From: Adiantum capillus-veneris
Taxonomy: Eukaryota > Streptophyta > Polypodiopsida > Polypodiales > Pteridaceae
Direction: 5' to 3'
Assembly (NCBI GenBank): GCA_014529385.2
Contig: CM043953.1
Span: 75,525,372 to 75,589,371 of the forward strand
DNA length: 64,000 bases
Shown: positions 10,919-22,924 of the stretch, piece after piece
Layout of the letters: each line of letters opens with the position of its first letter
How positions within the stretch are numbered: position 1 is the stretch's first letter
Made by a program: the position numbers and the translations under genes
Notes under the pieces: model-generated
Databases searched by the model: none
The model's input: only the letters and a program-made list of their open reading frames with translations
What the model was told of the DNA's origin: nothing

Positions 10919-12167
10919 CTAGAAAATCATCCTCTGCTTCTTCATCCTCATGTGTAGCAATGTCGTTGGATTCTTCATCATCATCTTGTTGTGAATCAAA
11001 AGGATCATTATCATGTCTCCTCTTGAACATCTTGATTCTTTTGCCGCTATGGGAATTTTAAGCTCTGTTTCATTGAGCTCCCTCAAAGTATATGTAGCGT
11101 TTTCATGCACATGTTTGACAACATAGGGACCAAACCACCTTTTTGCAAGTTTTCTTTGTGTGGTGTGTTGGTTGTCAAGGCTATTGTCGTACATTAGGAC
11201 CCAATCACCCTCTTCAATAGGCTTTGGTCGAAGCCTATGTCTTTTATCAAACCTATCTTTATTCTTTAGTCTTGCATCCTTCAATCAAGCTTTAGCAATG
11301 TCTATGTCTTCCTATCTTCTTTCCAATTCCTTATGCGCAAAGCAAGTAAATTTTCCCTACTTACACCATCTTCCCAAGGTAACATGTTCCAAGTAGGAAC
11401 TACATCCTCAATTGGCATGACTGGCTTCTAACCATACATCAATTCGGTAGGCATGTAACCAGTCACTGAGCTATGAGTTGTATGATCAGCCCACAAAGCA
11501 TATGGTAGCAACCTTGGCCACTCAGCATTCTACCTTTGCATGCCTTAGCCAAAGCTTTGACAATAGGAGGACGTCCTCTTTCACTTTTCCCATTTCCCTC
11601 TGGATTATAAGCACAACTCAGGGCTAGCTTTATACCAATTCTTATAAAGAAATCCCTTGCTTCATCTGCGTCTAACTCACCTCTATCAGCAACTATCTTT
11701 TCCACACAACCATAGCGGCAAATTACATCTTCAAGCAAAAATTTACAAACAGCTTCTGTAGTTTTTGTCCTCAATGCACGCCCTTCCACTTGGTTTGTCA
11801 AGTCTTCTTGTGCAAGTATCAAGTATCTCATTTGCAAAAGTCCTAAAGGCAATGTGACTAGATCAACAACCCATTTATAGTGCATGGCTAATGGGTATGT
11901 AGGATGCAATCCATCACGATGACGTACATTGGAATACATTTGGCATGCAACACAAGACTCCACAAAATCCGCTACATCCTTATACATGCCTTTCCACCAA
12001 TATCTCTCTTTCACTTTGAAAAAAGTATCCCATACACCTCGATGTCCAACATATAGGCTTTCATGAACCTCTTTGATAACTTTGAGCTGAGTAGGCTTAT
12101 CACATACTACTCGTAATGGAGTCTCGTCTCTTCTTTTAGGATGTTTCCATAAGTAACCATCCCTCAA
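10919..12167 (-). pseudogene. Gypsy element 1 integrase region
   Basis: The 12167-11463 reading frame begins MRDGYLWKHPKRRDETPLRV and has the H-H-C-C zinc-binding start (YVGHRG...CVACQ), followed by a core with MHYKWVVDLV and NPEGNGKSERG near the expected third acidic position. The 11284-10919 frame has the C-terminal strand region (VLMYDNSLDNQ...RWFGPYVV). The two are separated by a frame break between about 11460 and 11290. The enzyme would insert the cDNA into the host genome; this copy is interrupted and probably inactive. Confidence 0.8.
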
Positions 12168-13954
12168 GAAGAATCCATATATTTAAAGATCCTTTTGAAT
12201 TCTGACTCACTCCAATCATCTTGCTTTTGTAAAGTACTCAGGTAGCGACCTATGAGCAACCATTCATCCTCATAGAACTCCTCTGAAAAGGATTCAAGTG
12301 AAGATATAATGCATACATCATCACACTTTGCATGAGAAATTGTGTAGAATTTTGTGCCCACATCTTCTTCCTCATCAATCATATCATCCTCGTCTTCATA
12401 CCTTGCCCTTGAAAGCATATCTGCCATTGCATTATCTTTTCCTGCAATGTGATTCAATTATGGGTTCAAGGACTTTATATAAGCAATCCACCTAAGCATA
12501 GCAATATCAAGAGTAGAGCAGCTTGCAATCATCCCTAGAAGTGGTAAGCAATCAGTCTCCACAACTACAGATGCTCCAATGAAGTACTCTTTGTCACACT
12601 TTAATGCTGTAACCACCCCCCATAACTCCCTTTTTACATGTGGATATGCTCTTTGGCAAGAGCTTAGAACCTTGGCCCCAAACCTCACCACAGACCTGTG
12701 TTTCTCTTCATCGTCTTGTCCTACTGCCCATCCAATTCCCGTTGGACTAGTGTCCACTGTCAAAATCACCGGTCTTTCACACTCATAGTCAATCTTCCTC
12801 AAAGTTGGTGAAGATAGCAACAATTGCTTCAACTTCCTCATAGCTTTTACATGTACATCATTCCATTGAAACCTTTGATTCTTCCTTATCAATTGATAAA
12901 GAGTATCTGCAACATGTGCATAATGTGTAATCCATATGAGATAGAAGACACATGCACCTAGAACCCTTCTCACCATGATATTTACGCATACTTCCTTCAT
13001 CCTCCGTATTGCATCCACATCTGCAACATGTGCATAATGTGTAATCCATATGAGATAGAAGACACATACACCTAGAAACCTTCTCACCTCCATGATATTT
13101 ACGCATACTTCCTTCATCCTCTGTATTGTGTGGACAAGGTCGGCGGCCATGAGGATTACAAAGATGTCCCACTATCAATATTTCTTCAACCCCAAACACT
13201 GAATTTTGCACAGATAATGTAAGGTTCACTTCTTCTAGCCTTGTTAAAATTCTATCACAATCATTGATGTGGTTTGCTACATATTTACGGCACCCCCTCG
13301 AATCTAGAGCCTCATATTTTTTAGCTAAGTTGCATCCTTTGATTGGAACGTCATCAAGAAAAGGCGTTGTAATTTGAGGTATGAAGTCACGAAGGACTTT
13401 GTTCATACCGTTCATCATGTGCGCAACCGAGTTGGCTGCTCCCTGCGGTAAGATGCACATTCTTACCAAACCCAAGGTGTTCTCATGGTAGTCCAAGTCC
13501 CTACTTTCCATTGCTAGTTGGAATTGATCATACCCTGAGTACAAATCCCCATAGAATATATTGCCCTTCCTACAAATGCTTCTGCAAACTCATCTACAAT
13601 TGGCCTTCTACCCATATTCCTGATTGTGACTTTGTTGACAGGCTGCATGTCTTGAATGAAGCGTAAAGCTCCATTTTTCTTTGGTACTGTGCACCATTTG
13701 CTTGAGTAGGGGGCACATGAAGGTTCCAAAATCCCCATCTTTATCTTTTCATTGAGTAAATCTATAAGCTTTGGCAAGAGTGCTTTTGGCATTGGAATTG
13801 GTCGTAGATTCCAAGGCACATAAGATATAGTGAATATTACCATTGGTTCGACTATAGATGGATCCACACACCCTATCTCACGCGGCTCAAATGAAAAAGC
13901 TATTCCATGTTTGGAGAGTGTCTGTTCAAAGCATTTTCTTTCAATATCTTTCAA
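12164..13954 (-). pseudogene. Gypsy element 1 reverse transcriptase and RNase H region
   Basis: Reading on the minus strand from 13954: SSKWCTVPKKNGALRFIQD (RT finger region), a frameshift near 13530, then SGYDQF-like and PFLDDVPIKGC, where LDD stands for the catalytic Y/F-x-DD. RNase H follows (ILTVDTSPTGIGWAVG, then KRELWGVVTALK and VVETD), ending with the tether NHIAGKDNAMADMLSRA at 12457-12405. A 114-117-bp tandem duplication (12906-13136) repeats the VRRFLGVCVFYLIWI-like connection segment. Three frames are needed, so the gene is dead. Downstream it leads into integrase at 12167. Confidence 0.85.
12906..13136 (-). repeat. Tandem duplication of 114-117 bp inside pol
   Basis: TCTGCAACATGTGCATAATG starts at 12906 and again at 13020. 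Copy 2 has three extra bases (CTCACCTCCATG against CTCACCATG). Confidence 0.9.
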
Positions 13955-14060
13955 TATCTATCAAGGATTCATTGCCTCCAACTTTTAACATCTTCAATGA
14001 TTCTTGCGTAAACTTGTGTCCAATTCTTTTTGGATCTCGGAGACTAGGTTGCAAAGAAGC

Positions 14061-15317
14061 CTAATCCATCGTTTCCTTGCAATCTGTAGGCAAAGGCAAT
14101 GCCACTAGTTTCACCTTCTTTGCTATAGTTTTGTACTTCGTCTTCACTCGCACTTCTAGATCTCTTTGCACATTGAAGAACTCCTCATCTTTGAAAGACT
14201 CAATGATTCTATACATGTCCATCGAAGCTACTTTTACCAGGTCATTTCCTTGTTGAAAACTAGAACTTGTTATAGCATTGAGATCACCCATAGTATCTAC
14301 AAAAAAAAACCTCCTCAAAAACACCTGAAATGTACTCGTCTTCATGTAGCAAATAATGGTTTTTGTATTTTCTCTGTGCACTATTTACATACCGTTTTTG
14401 TCCTTTCTTTAAATCTCCAAGCATTGTGAAAGATACTGATCCATCCTTTGCTACTAGGGCACCTGTAGAAAAAGCTTTGTCTCCCTTCGGATCAAGCAAG
14501 AACCTTTTTCTTTTTGTACCACTGCACTCCCGCTTTACAATGGTACTCGGCCAAAACCCCTCATCTCCCTTTGATCTCGAAACTCCTTGCTTGGTTTTGG
14601 TAGAGAATGGTCCCTTAAGCTGTCACGATTTTGCTCATGGTCAACGCAAACTGTCAAGAATTGAACATCTCGTTTTTCATCTTTGTTTTTGACCCTGGCA
14701 ATATAGGCAGATCCATCATCCACCAATTTTGTCTCCATTCGCACTGCGGTGATGTATGGTTGTCCAAGGATTAGAGGATAGTTTGACATCTCTTGAACAA
14801 AGAAATTTTGCTCACCTTTCACATCCCCTATGGTTACATTAACATTTGGACAAGCACCATAGAGATCTCCGGATGAGTTGTTTGCAGCCCTAATCATCCA
14901 CCCATGGTCGGTATCAATTGGCCACTTTCCCTTCATATAGAGACTCTTGGACATGAGGTTAATCTCCGAACCATGGTCTATCAAGGCCACATAAGGCTCC
15001 TCAAGATCTCCCACCTTAACCAAGGTTTCTGTTGTAGCCCTTGCCCAATGGTTTCTAGAATAGTGGCTCTTATGAGTGGCTTCGTTTTCATCTTCATCTT
15101 CAAATTTAACATGCCTATTTCTGCCGCCCGAAGATTGGTAGCAGCTTACAAAATTCTCATCTTCATCTATTTGTTGTACTTGTATCACATGTGTCTTTGA
15201 AGCACTCTCTTCAGCCTCTGATTGGATTCCGTTAAAGCTTGTCGCTTCCTTCTTATGTATCAATGATTTCCTCATGGAACTCTCTTTTTGCAATGCCAGT
15301 GACTTCTCCCAATGCAT
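14061..15317 (-). pseudogene. Gypsy element 1 protease and linker
   Basis: The 15317-14535 frame carries a retropepsin-like fold: VGDLEEPYVALIDHGSEINL, a middle segment, then NYPLILGQPYITAVR. The active-site triplet reads D-H-G in place of the more common D-T/S-G; this may be a trait of the subfamily. Frames at 14499-14284 and 14381-14061 continue the link toward RT, with frame breaks between. The protease would process the polyprotein. Confidence 0.75.
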
Positions 15318-16865
15318 TTAAACTCCACCTTGCTATTTAAGATCCTTTCCTCTAAAACTTTCTTTAAATCTGTGGCAGCTTCAATATCTGATTGTAGCTT
15401 GTATGATGGGCTTTTTCCCTTGATTTTTTCTTTATCTTGCTTCTCCTTTGGTGCGGCATCTCTCATTGGTACTTCTTGTGATGGAGGCTCCCTTGCCATG
15501 GGCTCTTGAGAGGGACTCAGATCCTTTCTCCCTCCACCTCTAGTAGCCCTCTTTGAGGGACCTTCATCTCCATTTTCTCTCCTGCGTTTTTCTTCAACAA
15601 GTACCTTGTTTCCTCAACACTTTGCAATGTAGGCATGCACTGAGAAGGCATCTACAGGTTCATTCCACCTAGTCTCAAGACGGATACAATCTCCTGCTTC
15701 ATGTAAGACTTCTTTAGTCAACTTTCCCTTCATAGCTAACTCCATCGTAGATGGCCAGACATCTTCACCATCCTCACTCACATCTTCAATAGATTTTGAC
15801 CCTTTGAGCATGACTTGACCAGCCTTTAAGCCAAATGCTGCTGCTTTAACCATTGAGATAGCATGACTGGTTTCCATGTCCTCAACTAGCTTTTTCATCC
15901 CTTGCCAAAGTTGGTCACCAAGGGCTTCCCTGTTTCACTAAGATGTATCTTCCCTTCTTTGAAGAAGACAAGATCTTTACCCAAGGCATCTTTGAAGCTT
16001 TCACAGTCCCTTCTTGGATGGTCTGGGTTGTCACACCAGATGCACCTATTTACAAATCCCTCTCTGTTTTGAGGTCTTTGACTTTATGACTGTCCAGGCG
16101 TTTGCCCCTTTTCTTCAAGCCTTGCTAGCTTTAATTTCAGCCCACGTATGCCCTTCACAAGTTCTTCAAGCATAGACCCATCATCCTTAAAAGCTACAAT
16201 AGCAGGTTTTGGCTGCTTCTCAGTAACAGCAAGAACTGGAGCACCATTGTTCACCACCATCTTGTCTCTTCTGCGTTGTCTTTTTGCCAACAGGGAGACT
16301 GTATCTTGTACATCATTCCACCTTGTCTTCAAACCTTGCTCTGCATCTTTGTCTTCCAAGAGAAGCTCTAACTTTTCTTCAATTTCTTTGCCCGTTGCTT
16401 GTAGGAAAATTTCTACCTTCTCCCTATCCAAGGAATCTTGTTCAGTTTGTGATAGTTGAGCATAGCGTCACTCAAACTCTCTCAGAAGCTCTGTAGCAAA
16501 AATCCCTTCTTTGGGCTTTGCGACCCAATCTAAGAAAGTTCTTTTGGTCACCCTCTCAGAGTCCTCCATAAAGTAGTTTTCTTTTAGAGCAAGCTTGAAT
16601 TCCTCCCAATTTCTTCCATGAGCATTTTGAATTGCCCTAATACAGCCTCTGATCTCTAGGACACAAACTAGCTCAAAACTTCGAACCATGTCTTACACTC
16701 GGTTCAACTCCATTTCCTTCATATAATCTCGTAGATACTTTGTGATGTCCCTGCCATCAAACTGGTTAATTCTCTTCACAATGGACTCTAGTGCTTTTGT
16801 GGTTGAAATCTGGCTTCTTTCCGCTGCTTATTCTTGCTGCATGTACATGGCAAATGCTTGAAACA
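15318..16865 (-). pseudogene. Gypsy element 1 gag
   Basis: Pieces in several minus frames: 16689-16468 (capsid-like, WEEFKLALKENYF), 16431-16084 (coiled, charged, LELLLEDKDAEQ), and a zinc knuckle CIWCDNPDHPRRDC at 16044-16003 (C-x2-C-x4-H-x4-C), then 15898-15614 and 15499-15272. The order capsid, knuckle, protease is normal for Ty3/gypsy. Several stops and frame changes separate the pieces. Confidence 0.75.
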
Positions 16866-16970
16866 TCTACATGATTGCAAGATCAAAGTGCATCCCATGT
16901 GTCTCTTGATTTTCATCCATGGCTAACAAAGTGTCTAGATCAATTGACAAACTCCCACCCAAGCAACTTT

Positions 16971-16985
16971 GCGTCGGGTTCACCA
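16971..16985 (-). other. Primer-binding site of gypsy element 1
   Basis: Minus strand TGGTGAACCCGACGC, four bases inside the 5' LTR end. It starts with TGG as expected for pairing to a tRNA CCA end. I could not assign the tRNA. Confidence 0.65.
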
Positions 16986-16989
16986 GAAA

Positions 16990-18189
16990 TGTCGGAATGT
17001 GCGGTCTAGCTGGGAAGGTGCAAAACCTCTGGCTGTGAGAGTTCTTGATGAGAGTCACAAAAACTTTGTGAAAAGCGTTTGTGGAGAATCACCAACCCTC
17101 TTTCTATGGGTGACAGAAAATCTAAGAGCGTTCGTGACAGCAAAGTCACAAATCCTCTTTCCTATCGTGCTTGGAAATTGCTTGTTTTCGTAGTTGAAAT
17201 TATGATAAGAGGATCACCAAACCACATTCAATTTCACTTAAACAGACCATTTAAAAACACCAAGGTTTCAGCCATGAAACCTCGATGCTCATACAAGCAC
17301 AAATCTCAATCAAAACCCAAACCTCTTTCATGGTATCAAGTAGTCTCGCCCCCAATTACATAGTCGTAACATCAAACAGCTGAAAGGAATACACGAGCTT
17401 CCACCTTCATGGCGACCATTTTCTGAATTTGCAGAGATTTAAGAGCTTTGAAAGTGAATCCCACACACCATTTTGATAAGGGGAAACCCTAATTCACTCC
17501 CTCACTAGCTCAGATACAAGATTTCGAAGAGGCGGGACTGTCCTACACATAGATTGAGCAACCATGGAAGCTATTGAATAGAGTGATAAATTGCAGGTTT
17601 TTTCTGTAAAAATCCCCCTTCTCTCTCTTCCCCATGGCATTATGAGCTGATGTGTCAATTTTTGGGCCATTTTGTCACTTTGGACCAAAACTAGGCCATT
17701 TTCAGCTCATGTTTTGCCCAAAAAAATATCATTTTTGATGCGAAAAATCCCAAACGGAGTCAGGAAAATCCCTAAATTTATGGGATCACTCGCATAAGCA
17801 TAAAAAGCATAGATAAGCATCATTTTTCATCAATATACCATTTTGGGTCACTTTTCATGCAATTCTCCAACGGCGCCTGTTAGTTGCTATTTTTGGCAGT
17901 TTTTGCCCGCATCAGTCTTTGTAGGCGAGATGAGTGTGCCACCATGAAACGCTTGGACTATGTACATTGTCAAACCAAATTAGGCATCTTATCAAGTGAA
18001 AAAACACGCAAATGAGCCACATCCAAGGTCACGACTCACCGGATAGGTATGTACATGATAGCGATTGCAGTACTCGCTTTAGCATATATCACGATATGTA
18101 CATTATTGGTTTTCTTTCCATGCATCGAGAAGTGTCAAAAGTGAGGTGAATGTTTTTATTTCACATTATATACATGCCACGGCACGACA
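16990..18189 (-). repeat. 5' LTR of gypsy element 1
   Basis: Partner of 9603-10803. Substitutions and small indels (for example GTGTGCGG against GTGCGG) show appreciable age. Confidence 0.92.
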
Positions 18190-19007
18190 ACGTGGTACCA
18201 TACGAAAAACACATTGAATCCCCCGGGATAACAATAGGTTGTATTCAAATAGTCGGTGCCTAAGCGACCACACACATGTTGTAAATAAGGTTTAAATGCT
18301 TAAGCAATACATAGGCATGTTCTAAATGAGGTTTAAGTACATGAGAAATACCTAAGCAATTTGCATGCATATATATGTTTGCAAATACCAATGGAGATTA
18401 TTCAACGTCCTAACCTGACAATGTTTAGAGAGATGTACAAGCATGTATTAAGCAAAAAATTTAAACATCGCTAACTACTCTAGCACTTAGGCTTCGAGTG
18501 CATTTTGTGGCAACATGTTGAAGACTATCGCAAATTTGATGCAGCTATTATAGATTGGTTTGATATTGTAGAGCACAATTCTTAAATAACAAGTTTGAAT
18601 AATCACGAGAGCTATTCAAATGATTTTGGTGCCATATGCATAGACAGTATGGGTTGTATAATCAATCTCCAAATTCTTTTCAATAGTAAGACTCTAGAGG
18701 AAGATATATGGTTGACATAAGTAGCCTACACGTCATGTTGTATCTAGAAGATTCATTCATTCACTTAAATATGTGAGAGAGTATGCCAATCCCTAAAGTG
18801 CCTCTGAACATGCACTTATTTTAGGAATTTTTTCCAAAATGAAATATAAAAAACCCTTTTGTTGATGTATTTCTATTAATTTGATTAAAAATTTTGCATT
18901 ATTAAAAAGCCCCTCCTGCATATCTCATGTGATATATTAACATGATTACACAGTTCACCCTCGAGAATACCAAAAAACTCTCCAGATACAAAAGTTTGAC
19001 AAAAGGT
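18190..19007. other. No gene seen
   Basis: AT-rich spacer between gypsy element 1 and CACTA B. No domain, RNA gene or clear repeat was recognised. Confidence 0.6.
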
Positions 19008-19210
19008 CACTACAACATAACCCAAAGTTATCGATGTCCTATATATCGACACCCGTACCTTTCCACGCAGATATCGACGTTCTTTTACCTCATCGATATA
19101 CGCGTCGAAATAGCTGTCGATATGCGCGTGGAAATATGCGTGACAAGGTATGATTTTTCAGGCGTATATCGACGGACATTACCACCCGTATATCGACGCA
19201 CTTTTCGACG
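19008..19210. repeat. CACTA B left subterminal repeats
   Basis: Repeated TATCGACG/CGTCGAAA words in both orientations, for example near 19044, 19070, 19094, 19105, 19167 and 19191. In En/Spm such words bind the TNPA protein (family knowledge). Confidence 0.75.
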
Positions 19211-19321
19211 CTAAAAAATTGGGGGGGGAAAAGGGGAACCCGTGCGCAGGGGCCATTTTCACCTTCAACGCGCGCGCTCAGATCTTGGCCGAAACCTGCT
19301 GCACAGGTATTATGGCACTCT

Positions 19322-19473
<152 letters not shown>

Positions 19474-19496
19474 TAGATAGATAGATAGATAGATTT

Positions 19497-19540
19497 TATT
19501 ATCGTCCTCGGAGGTCAAATATGACCTATGGGACCAAAGT
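19497..19540 (-). other. LINE 3'-terminal stem-loop
   Basis: AGGTCA-loop-TGACCT (19513-19528) close to the LINE 3' end. The related tail at 23795-23850 keeps the same six-base stem with a different loop, which suggests recognition by the reverse transcriptase, as described for some other LINEs. Confidence 0.5.
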
Positions 19541-20071
19541 TACATGTGATGTAGTATGTGTACGGCTGATGAGTGACTCTCGATGCTCCAAAATTGTAGT
19601 GATGAGAGTCGCAATGGAGAGCCCACACTTTGGCTGGGAGAGGAAAGTGTGTAGGTCTAAGTTATGGCTGAAAATGTGAGAGAAGCAAGTTCGGATGTGA
19701 TCAAAAGCTGAGCACTCTAGTAGTGTGTGGTACTCAGACTCTCGAACTTGCAGTGAGCATAATGTGCACAATCGATTTGACTCTTCTCCATTGCCCCAAC
19801 GCCCTATCTCGCATCGAAGGAAATGGGAGCTAAGCCGAATTGCTGCGATAGTGCGTATCACGGACAAGGGAATAGGCTCAAGCATGTAAGTGTGAGTACG
19901 GTTTCCTCTCTCAACGAAGAACATGGTTTTGTAGTTGGGGGCAATATAGGTGGTGTAATGTATGAAGCGTGACCCACCAGATTTCTCCCAAGCCGTAATA
20001 CATTGGCGTTGTAGAAAAGCTTCATTCACTTGAGAGTCAATTGAAGCATCATGTAGCAAGTGTAATGCATC
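19526..20071 (-). pseudogene. LINE ORF2 C-terminal zinc-finger part, after a TGA
   Basis: This is the in-frame continuation of ORF2, cut off by the single TGA at 20074-20072. It contains NRLCTLCSLQVRESEYHTLL followed by EC, a C-x2-C...H...C knuckle of the zf-RVT type that usually ends plant LINE ORF2 proteins. An ancestral CGA codon would explain the TGA. Without readthrough this part would not be made. Confidence 0.75.
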
Positions 20072-22918
20072 TCATCTCCCAAACCACTTCTTTATGTCTT
20101 GCATCCATCCCGTGCTCAAGATCTTGCTTTTGTGCGTCTTTTGAACTTTTTTGCTTGCTTCCCATGCAATTGTAGGAAGTCGATGTGAGGGTTTTGGACG
20201 CATCTTTATCATGTACTCCACAACCCTTTCCATGCCCATAACCTCAATTGGAAGAGATCCCGACTCAAGAAGTAGGAGCATATATGGTGTTTGTGTCTTA
20301 ACTTGGAGAAAGTTTGTAAGAAAACGCTTTTGGACATTCTCAAACTCTTTCCAAGTAGACTTTGAGATGCTTCCACCCCACACTTCAACTCCATAAAGAA
20401 GAACCGGTGTCACCAATCCATCAAAAAGATACTTCTTGAGAACCCAACACTTGATGTTTCCCGCATTACACATGTTCTCAAATGCATAATATGCTCTCTT
20501 TCCCGCTTCCAAACGACGCATAGCACATTCATGCCACTTGTGATTGGATGGAACCTCAAGGCCAAGGTACTTAAAGCTCTCAACAACTTCAAGTGTCTCG
20601 TTGTTGTACACAATGCATGGCTTCTCCTTATGGTTGGTTTTCACAAGCATAACCTTTGTTTTGGATTCATTTACAATCAGCCCACTATGCAAGCAAAAGT
20701 TCTCAAGGACAACCATAAGCTTTTGTGCATCTTCTAAAGTGTGTGCTAGAAGCACTACATCATCCGCATACAACAAAAGCATGATTACCGCATTGCAAAT
20801 AGTGACATCTTCAATGCCTTCTTCTTGCATAAAGTCAAGTACCATTTGTTCCAATTGATCGATGCATAGACCAAAGAGAGTTGGTGACAATGGACATCCT
20901 TGTTTAACCCCAATAGTGCTTACAAAAATTTCTGAAATTTCTCTTCCCATGCGCAATTGACAAATCACCTTCTCATAGATTCGAGAAACCGCAAGCATAA
21001 ACTCACTTGGCACTTGGAGTTCTTCCATCCTTTTCCACAAATTGTTACGTGGAATCATATCAAAGGCTTTCTTAAAGTCCACAAAACAACAATACAATCG
21101 CTTGCCTTTCAACCGACTTTCCTCCATGAGAACACGAAGAGTGACAAGATGATCAATGGTGCTATGGCATCGACGAAAACCCGCTTGTCCCTTTGCACGC
21201 TTGTCATTCTCTTCAGCCCAATCACTCAATTTCATCTCCATTATGCACCCAAATAACTTTGCCATAAGAGACCCAATCATTATAGTCCGGTAGTTGCTTA
21301 CATTCTTTACATCCCCTCCTTTATGCAAAGGCTTAACCCAATTAGTACTCCAATCATAAGGCATACCATGTTGAAGTGCAAGGTTGAACATATCACACAT
21401 CCACTCATGGGTAAAATCTCCCGTCCATTTGATCATCTCCGGCTTGATACCTTGAAGATCTCCCGCTTTGCGAGTGGCCAACTTTTCAAGCCCACCGCAT
21501 ACATCCTCAATAGTAAAAAAAGACGGCATACATGGGAGTGAACCATAAAATGGCATTTTTTCAGTATTTTCTTGCTCATATAATTTCCTACGATGTGTGA
21601 ACATATCCACTAGACTCAAGTTACCAAAATTCTCAACCCGCTTGCCTCTCAAGTTTCTCCAAAATCTTCCACATGCATGTGCCTTTTCTTGGACTTGAAA
21701 TTCTTGTTGCTTTACTTCCCATCTTCTTCTCTTCTTTTGAATCAATGCCTTGTATGTATGCAAATGACTTTGATAGTTGTCTTTGTCCATAGTTGCATCA
21801 AGCTTTATCAAGGACTTTCGAGCATCTTGACATTCTTTATCAAACCACCTTTTGCGTGATCTATCTTTGTTGATACCATGGAGATGCTTTATGGCAAAGC
21901 ATTCTTCCGCACAAGAACAAATAGCTTTCTTGAAAGCTTCCCATTTAGTTTCCAATGGTGCATCACATTGAAGCTTTGTCATCCATAATTTTTGCTCAAC
22001 CATTTCAATGTACATTGGTGCCCGTTTGAAATCCATACATAGTGATAACTTCTCTTTCCTTTGGCTGAGATTATCATGCTTAGTTGCTTCTCCACATGAA
22101 AGGTCAATACATAAGGTGCGATGGTCGGATTCCGGGGTCCATTGACCAAACATAAAACTCTTTATGCGATACATGATGGCTTCAGAGAGTAGCATATAGT
22201 CAATCACACTATCCCCATTATGTCTTCTACATGTAAATCCATTGGTTCCACTCCACAAAGATACACCATTGGCAATGAGCATACCCGTGCTATTACACAT
22301 GTGTAAAAGTAACTTTCCATAGTGATCCGGCTCTTTCTCATCCATTGAAGTACGATCATACAAGTGAACTTCCTCCAACTCCCTTGAAATGTATGGCATA
22401 TCAAATTGTTGAGTATCATGTTGCAATGTTTTTGTGCGAGCATTCATATCCCCAAATACAATAACATCACCTTCACCTTTGAAATAAGCAATGTCCTCTT
22501 CCAAATCAGAAAATGGTTGATCTCTATCCATGCAAGCATAAAAGGGAGAATCATGATGAGGAATGTAGCAACCGGCTACAAAAATGGGTGCTCTTTTTGG
22601 TGTCATAATTTTCAGCCATACATAACGTTTGTACTTGTCATCTTTCACAATTGATACAAAATCTTCCAATCCTTTCTTAACCATACATGCTAACCCTCCT
22701 TGTCCTCTTCGTTGCTTGAGATTCTTTGACCACATCAATGAATGTACATTGTAATCCTCCAAGCCGTTAATCCTTTGTGTATCATGCTCCCAAGTTTCAA
22801 CAAGAAGTACAACATCGGCTTTGCTTGTTAGTTCATCAATGCCAACCCCCGCATTCCATGGGTATCCATTACAATTCCAAAAGCATATTTTCAATTGTAA
22901 CTCGGTCTCATAGGTCAC
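20072..22918 (-). CDS. LINE ORF2: apurinic-type endonuclease and reverse transcriptase
   Basis: 948 codons without a stop. Endonuclease residues: WNCNGYP (N14), VETWEH (E41), GDMNAR (156-161), SVIDYM (237-242), SDHRTL (264-269). Reverse transcriptase: YRTIMIGSLMAK, CFVDFKKAFD (near 612-620), GVKQGCPLSP (670-679) and LLLYADDVVLL with the YADD catalytic site near 717-720. The protein would nick the target and prime cDNA synthesis. Two oddities: the frame has no ATG before the endonuclease (the first codon here is GTG at 22918) and lies in the same frame as ORF1, separated only by a TAG; and it ends early at a TGA before the zinc finger. Otherwise all key residues are present. Confidence 0.88.
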   Translation of the reverse strand: MTYETELQLKICFWNCNGYPWNAGVGIDELTSKADVVLLVETWEHDTQRINGLEDYNVHSLMWSKNLKQRRGQGGLACMVKKGLEDFVSIVKDDKYKRYVWLKIMTPKRAPIFVAGCYIPHHDSPFYACMDRDQPFSDLEEDIAYFKGEGDVIVFGDMNARTKTLQHDTQQFDMPYISRELEEVHLYDRTSMDEKEPDHYGKLLLHMCNSTGMLIANGVSLWSGTNGFTCRRHNGDSVIDYMLLSEAIMYRIKSFMFGQWTPESDHRTLCIDLSCGEATKHDNLSQRKEKLSLCMDFKRAPMYIEMVEQKLWMTKLQCDAPLETKWEAFKKAICSCAEECFAIKHLHGINKDRSRKRWFDKECQDARKSLIKLDATMDKDNYQSHLHTYKALIQKKRRRWEVKQQEFQVQEKAHACGRFWRNLRGKRVENFGNLSLVDMFTHRRKLYEQENTEKMPFYGSLPCMPSFFTIEDVCGGLEKLATRKAGDLQGIKPEMIKWTGDFTHEWMCDMFNLALQHGMPYDWSTNWVKPLHKGGDVKNVSNYRTIMIGSLMAKLFGCIMEMKLSDWAEENDKRAKGQAGFRRCHSTIDHLVTLRVLMEESRLKGKRLYCCFVDFKKAFDMIPRNNLWKRMEELQVPSEFMLAVSRIYEKVICQLRMGREISEIFVSTIGVKQGCPLSPTLFGLCIDQLEQMVLDFMQEEGIEDVTICNAVIMLLLYADDVVLLAHTLEDAQKLMVVLENFCLHSGLIVNESKTKVMLVKTNHKEKPCIVYNNETLEVVESFKYLGLEVPSNHKWHECAMRRLEAGKRAYYAFENMCNAGNIKCWVLKKYLFDGLVTPVLLYGVEVWGGSISKSTWKEFENVQKRFLTNFLQVKTQTPYMLLLLESGSLPIEVMGMERVVEYMIKMRPKPSHRLPTIAWEASKKVQKTHKSKILSTGWMQDIKKWFGR

Positions 22919-22924
22919 GCATCC

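Larger units (their letters stand above)
9603..18189 (-). mobile_element. Ty3/gypsy element 1 with two LTRs
   Basis: Direct repeats of 1201 and 1200 bp (9603-10803, 16990-18189) bracket gag, protease, reverse transcriptase, RNase H and integrase relics, all on the minus strand and in Ty3/gypsy order. LTR ends are TGTCG...CGACA. A primer-binding site lies next to the right-hand (5') LTR and a purine tract next to the left-hand (3') LTR. The LTRs look about 95% identical in the first 230 bp. The 5-bp flanks do not match (CACAT before 9603, ACGTG after 18189), so no target-site duplication is visible. Confidence 0.9.
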
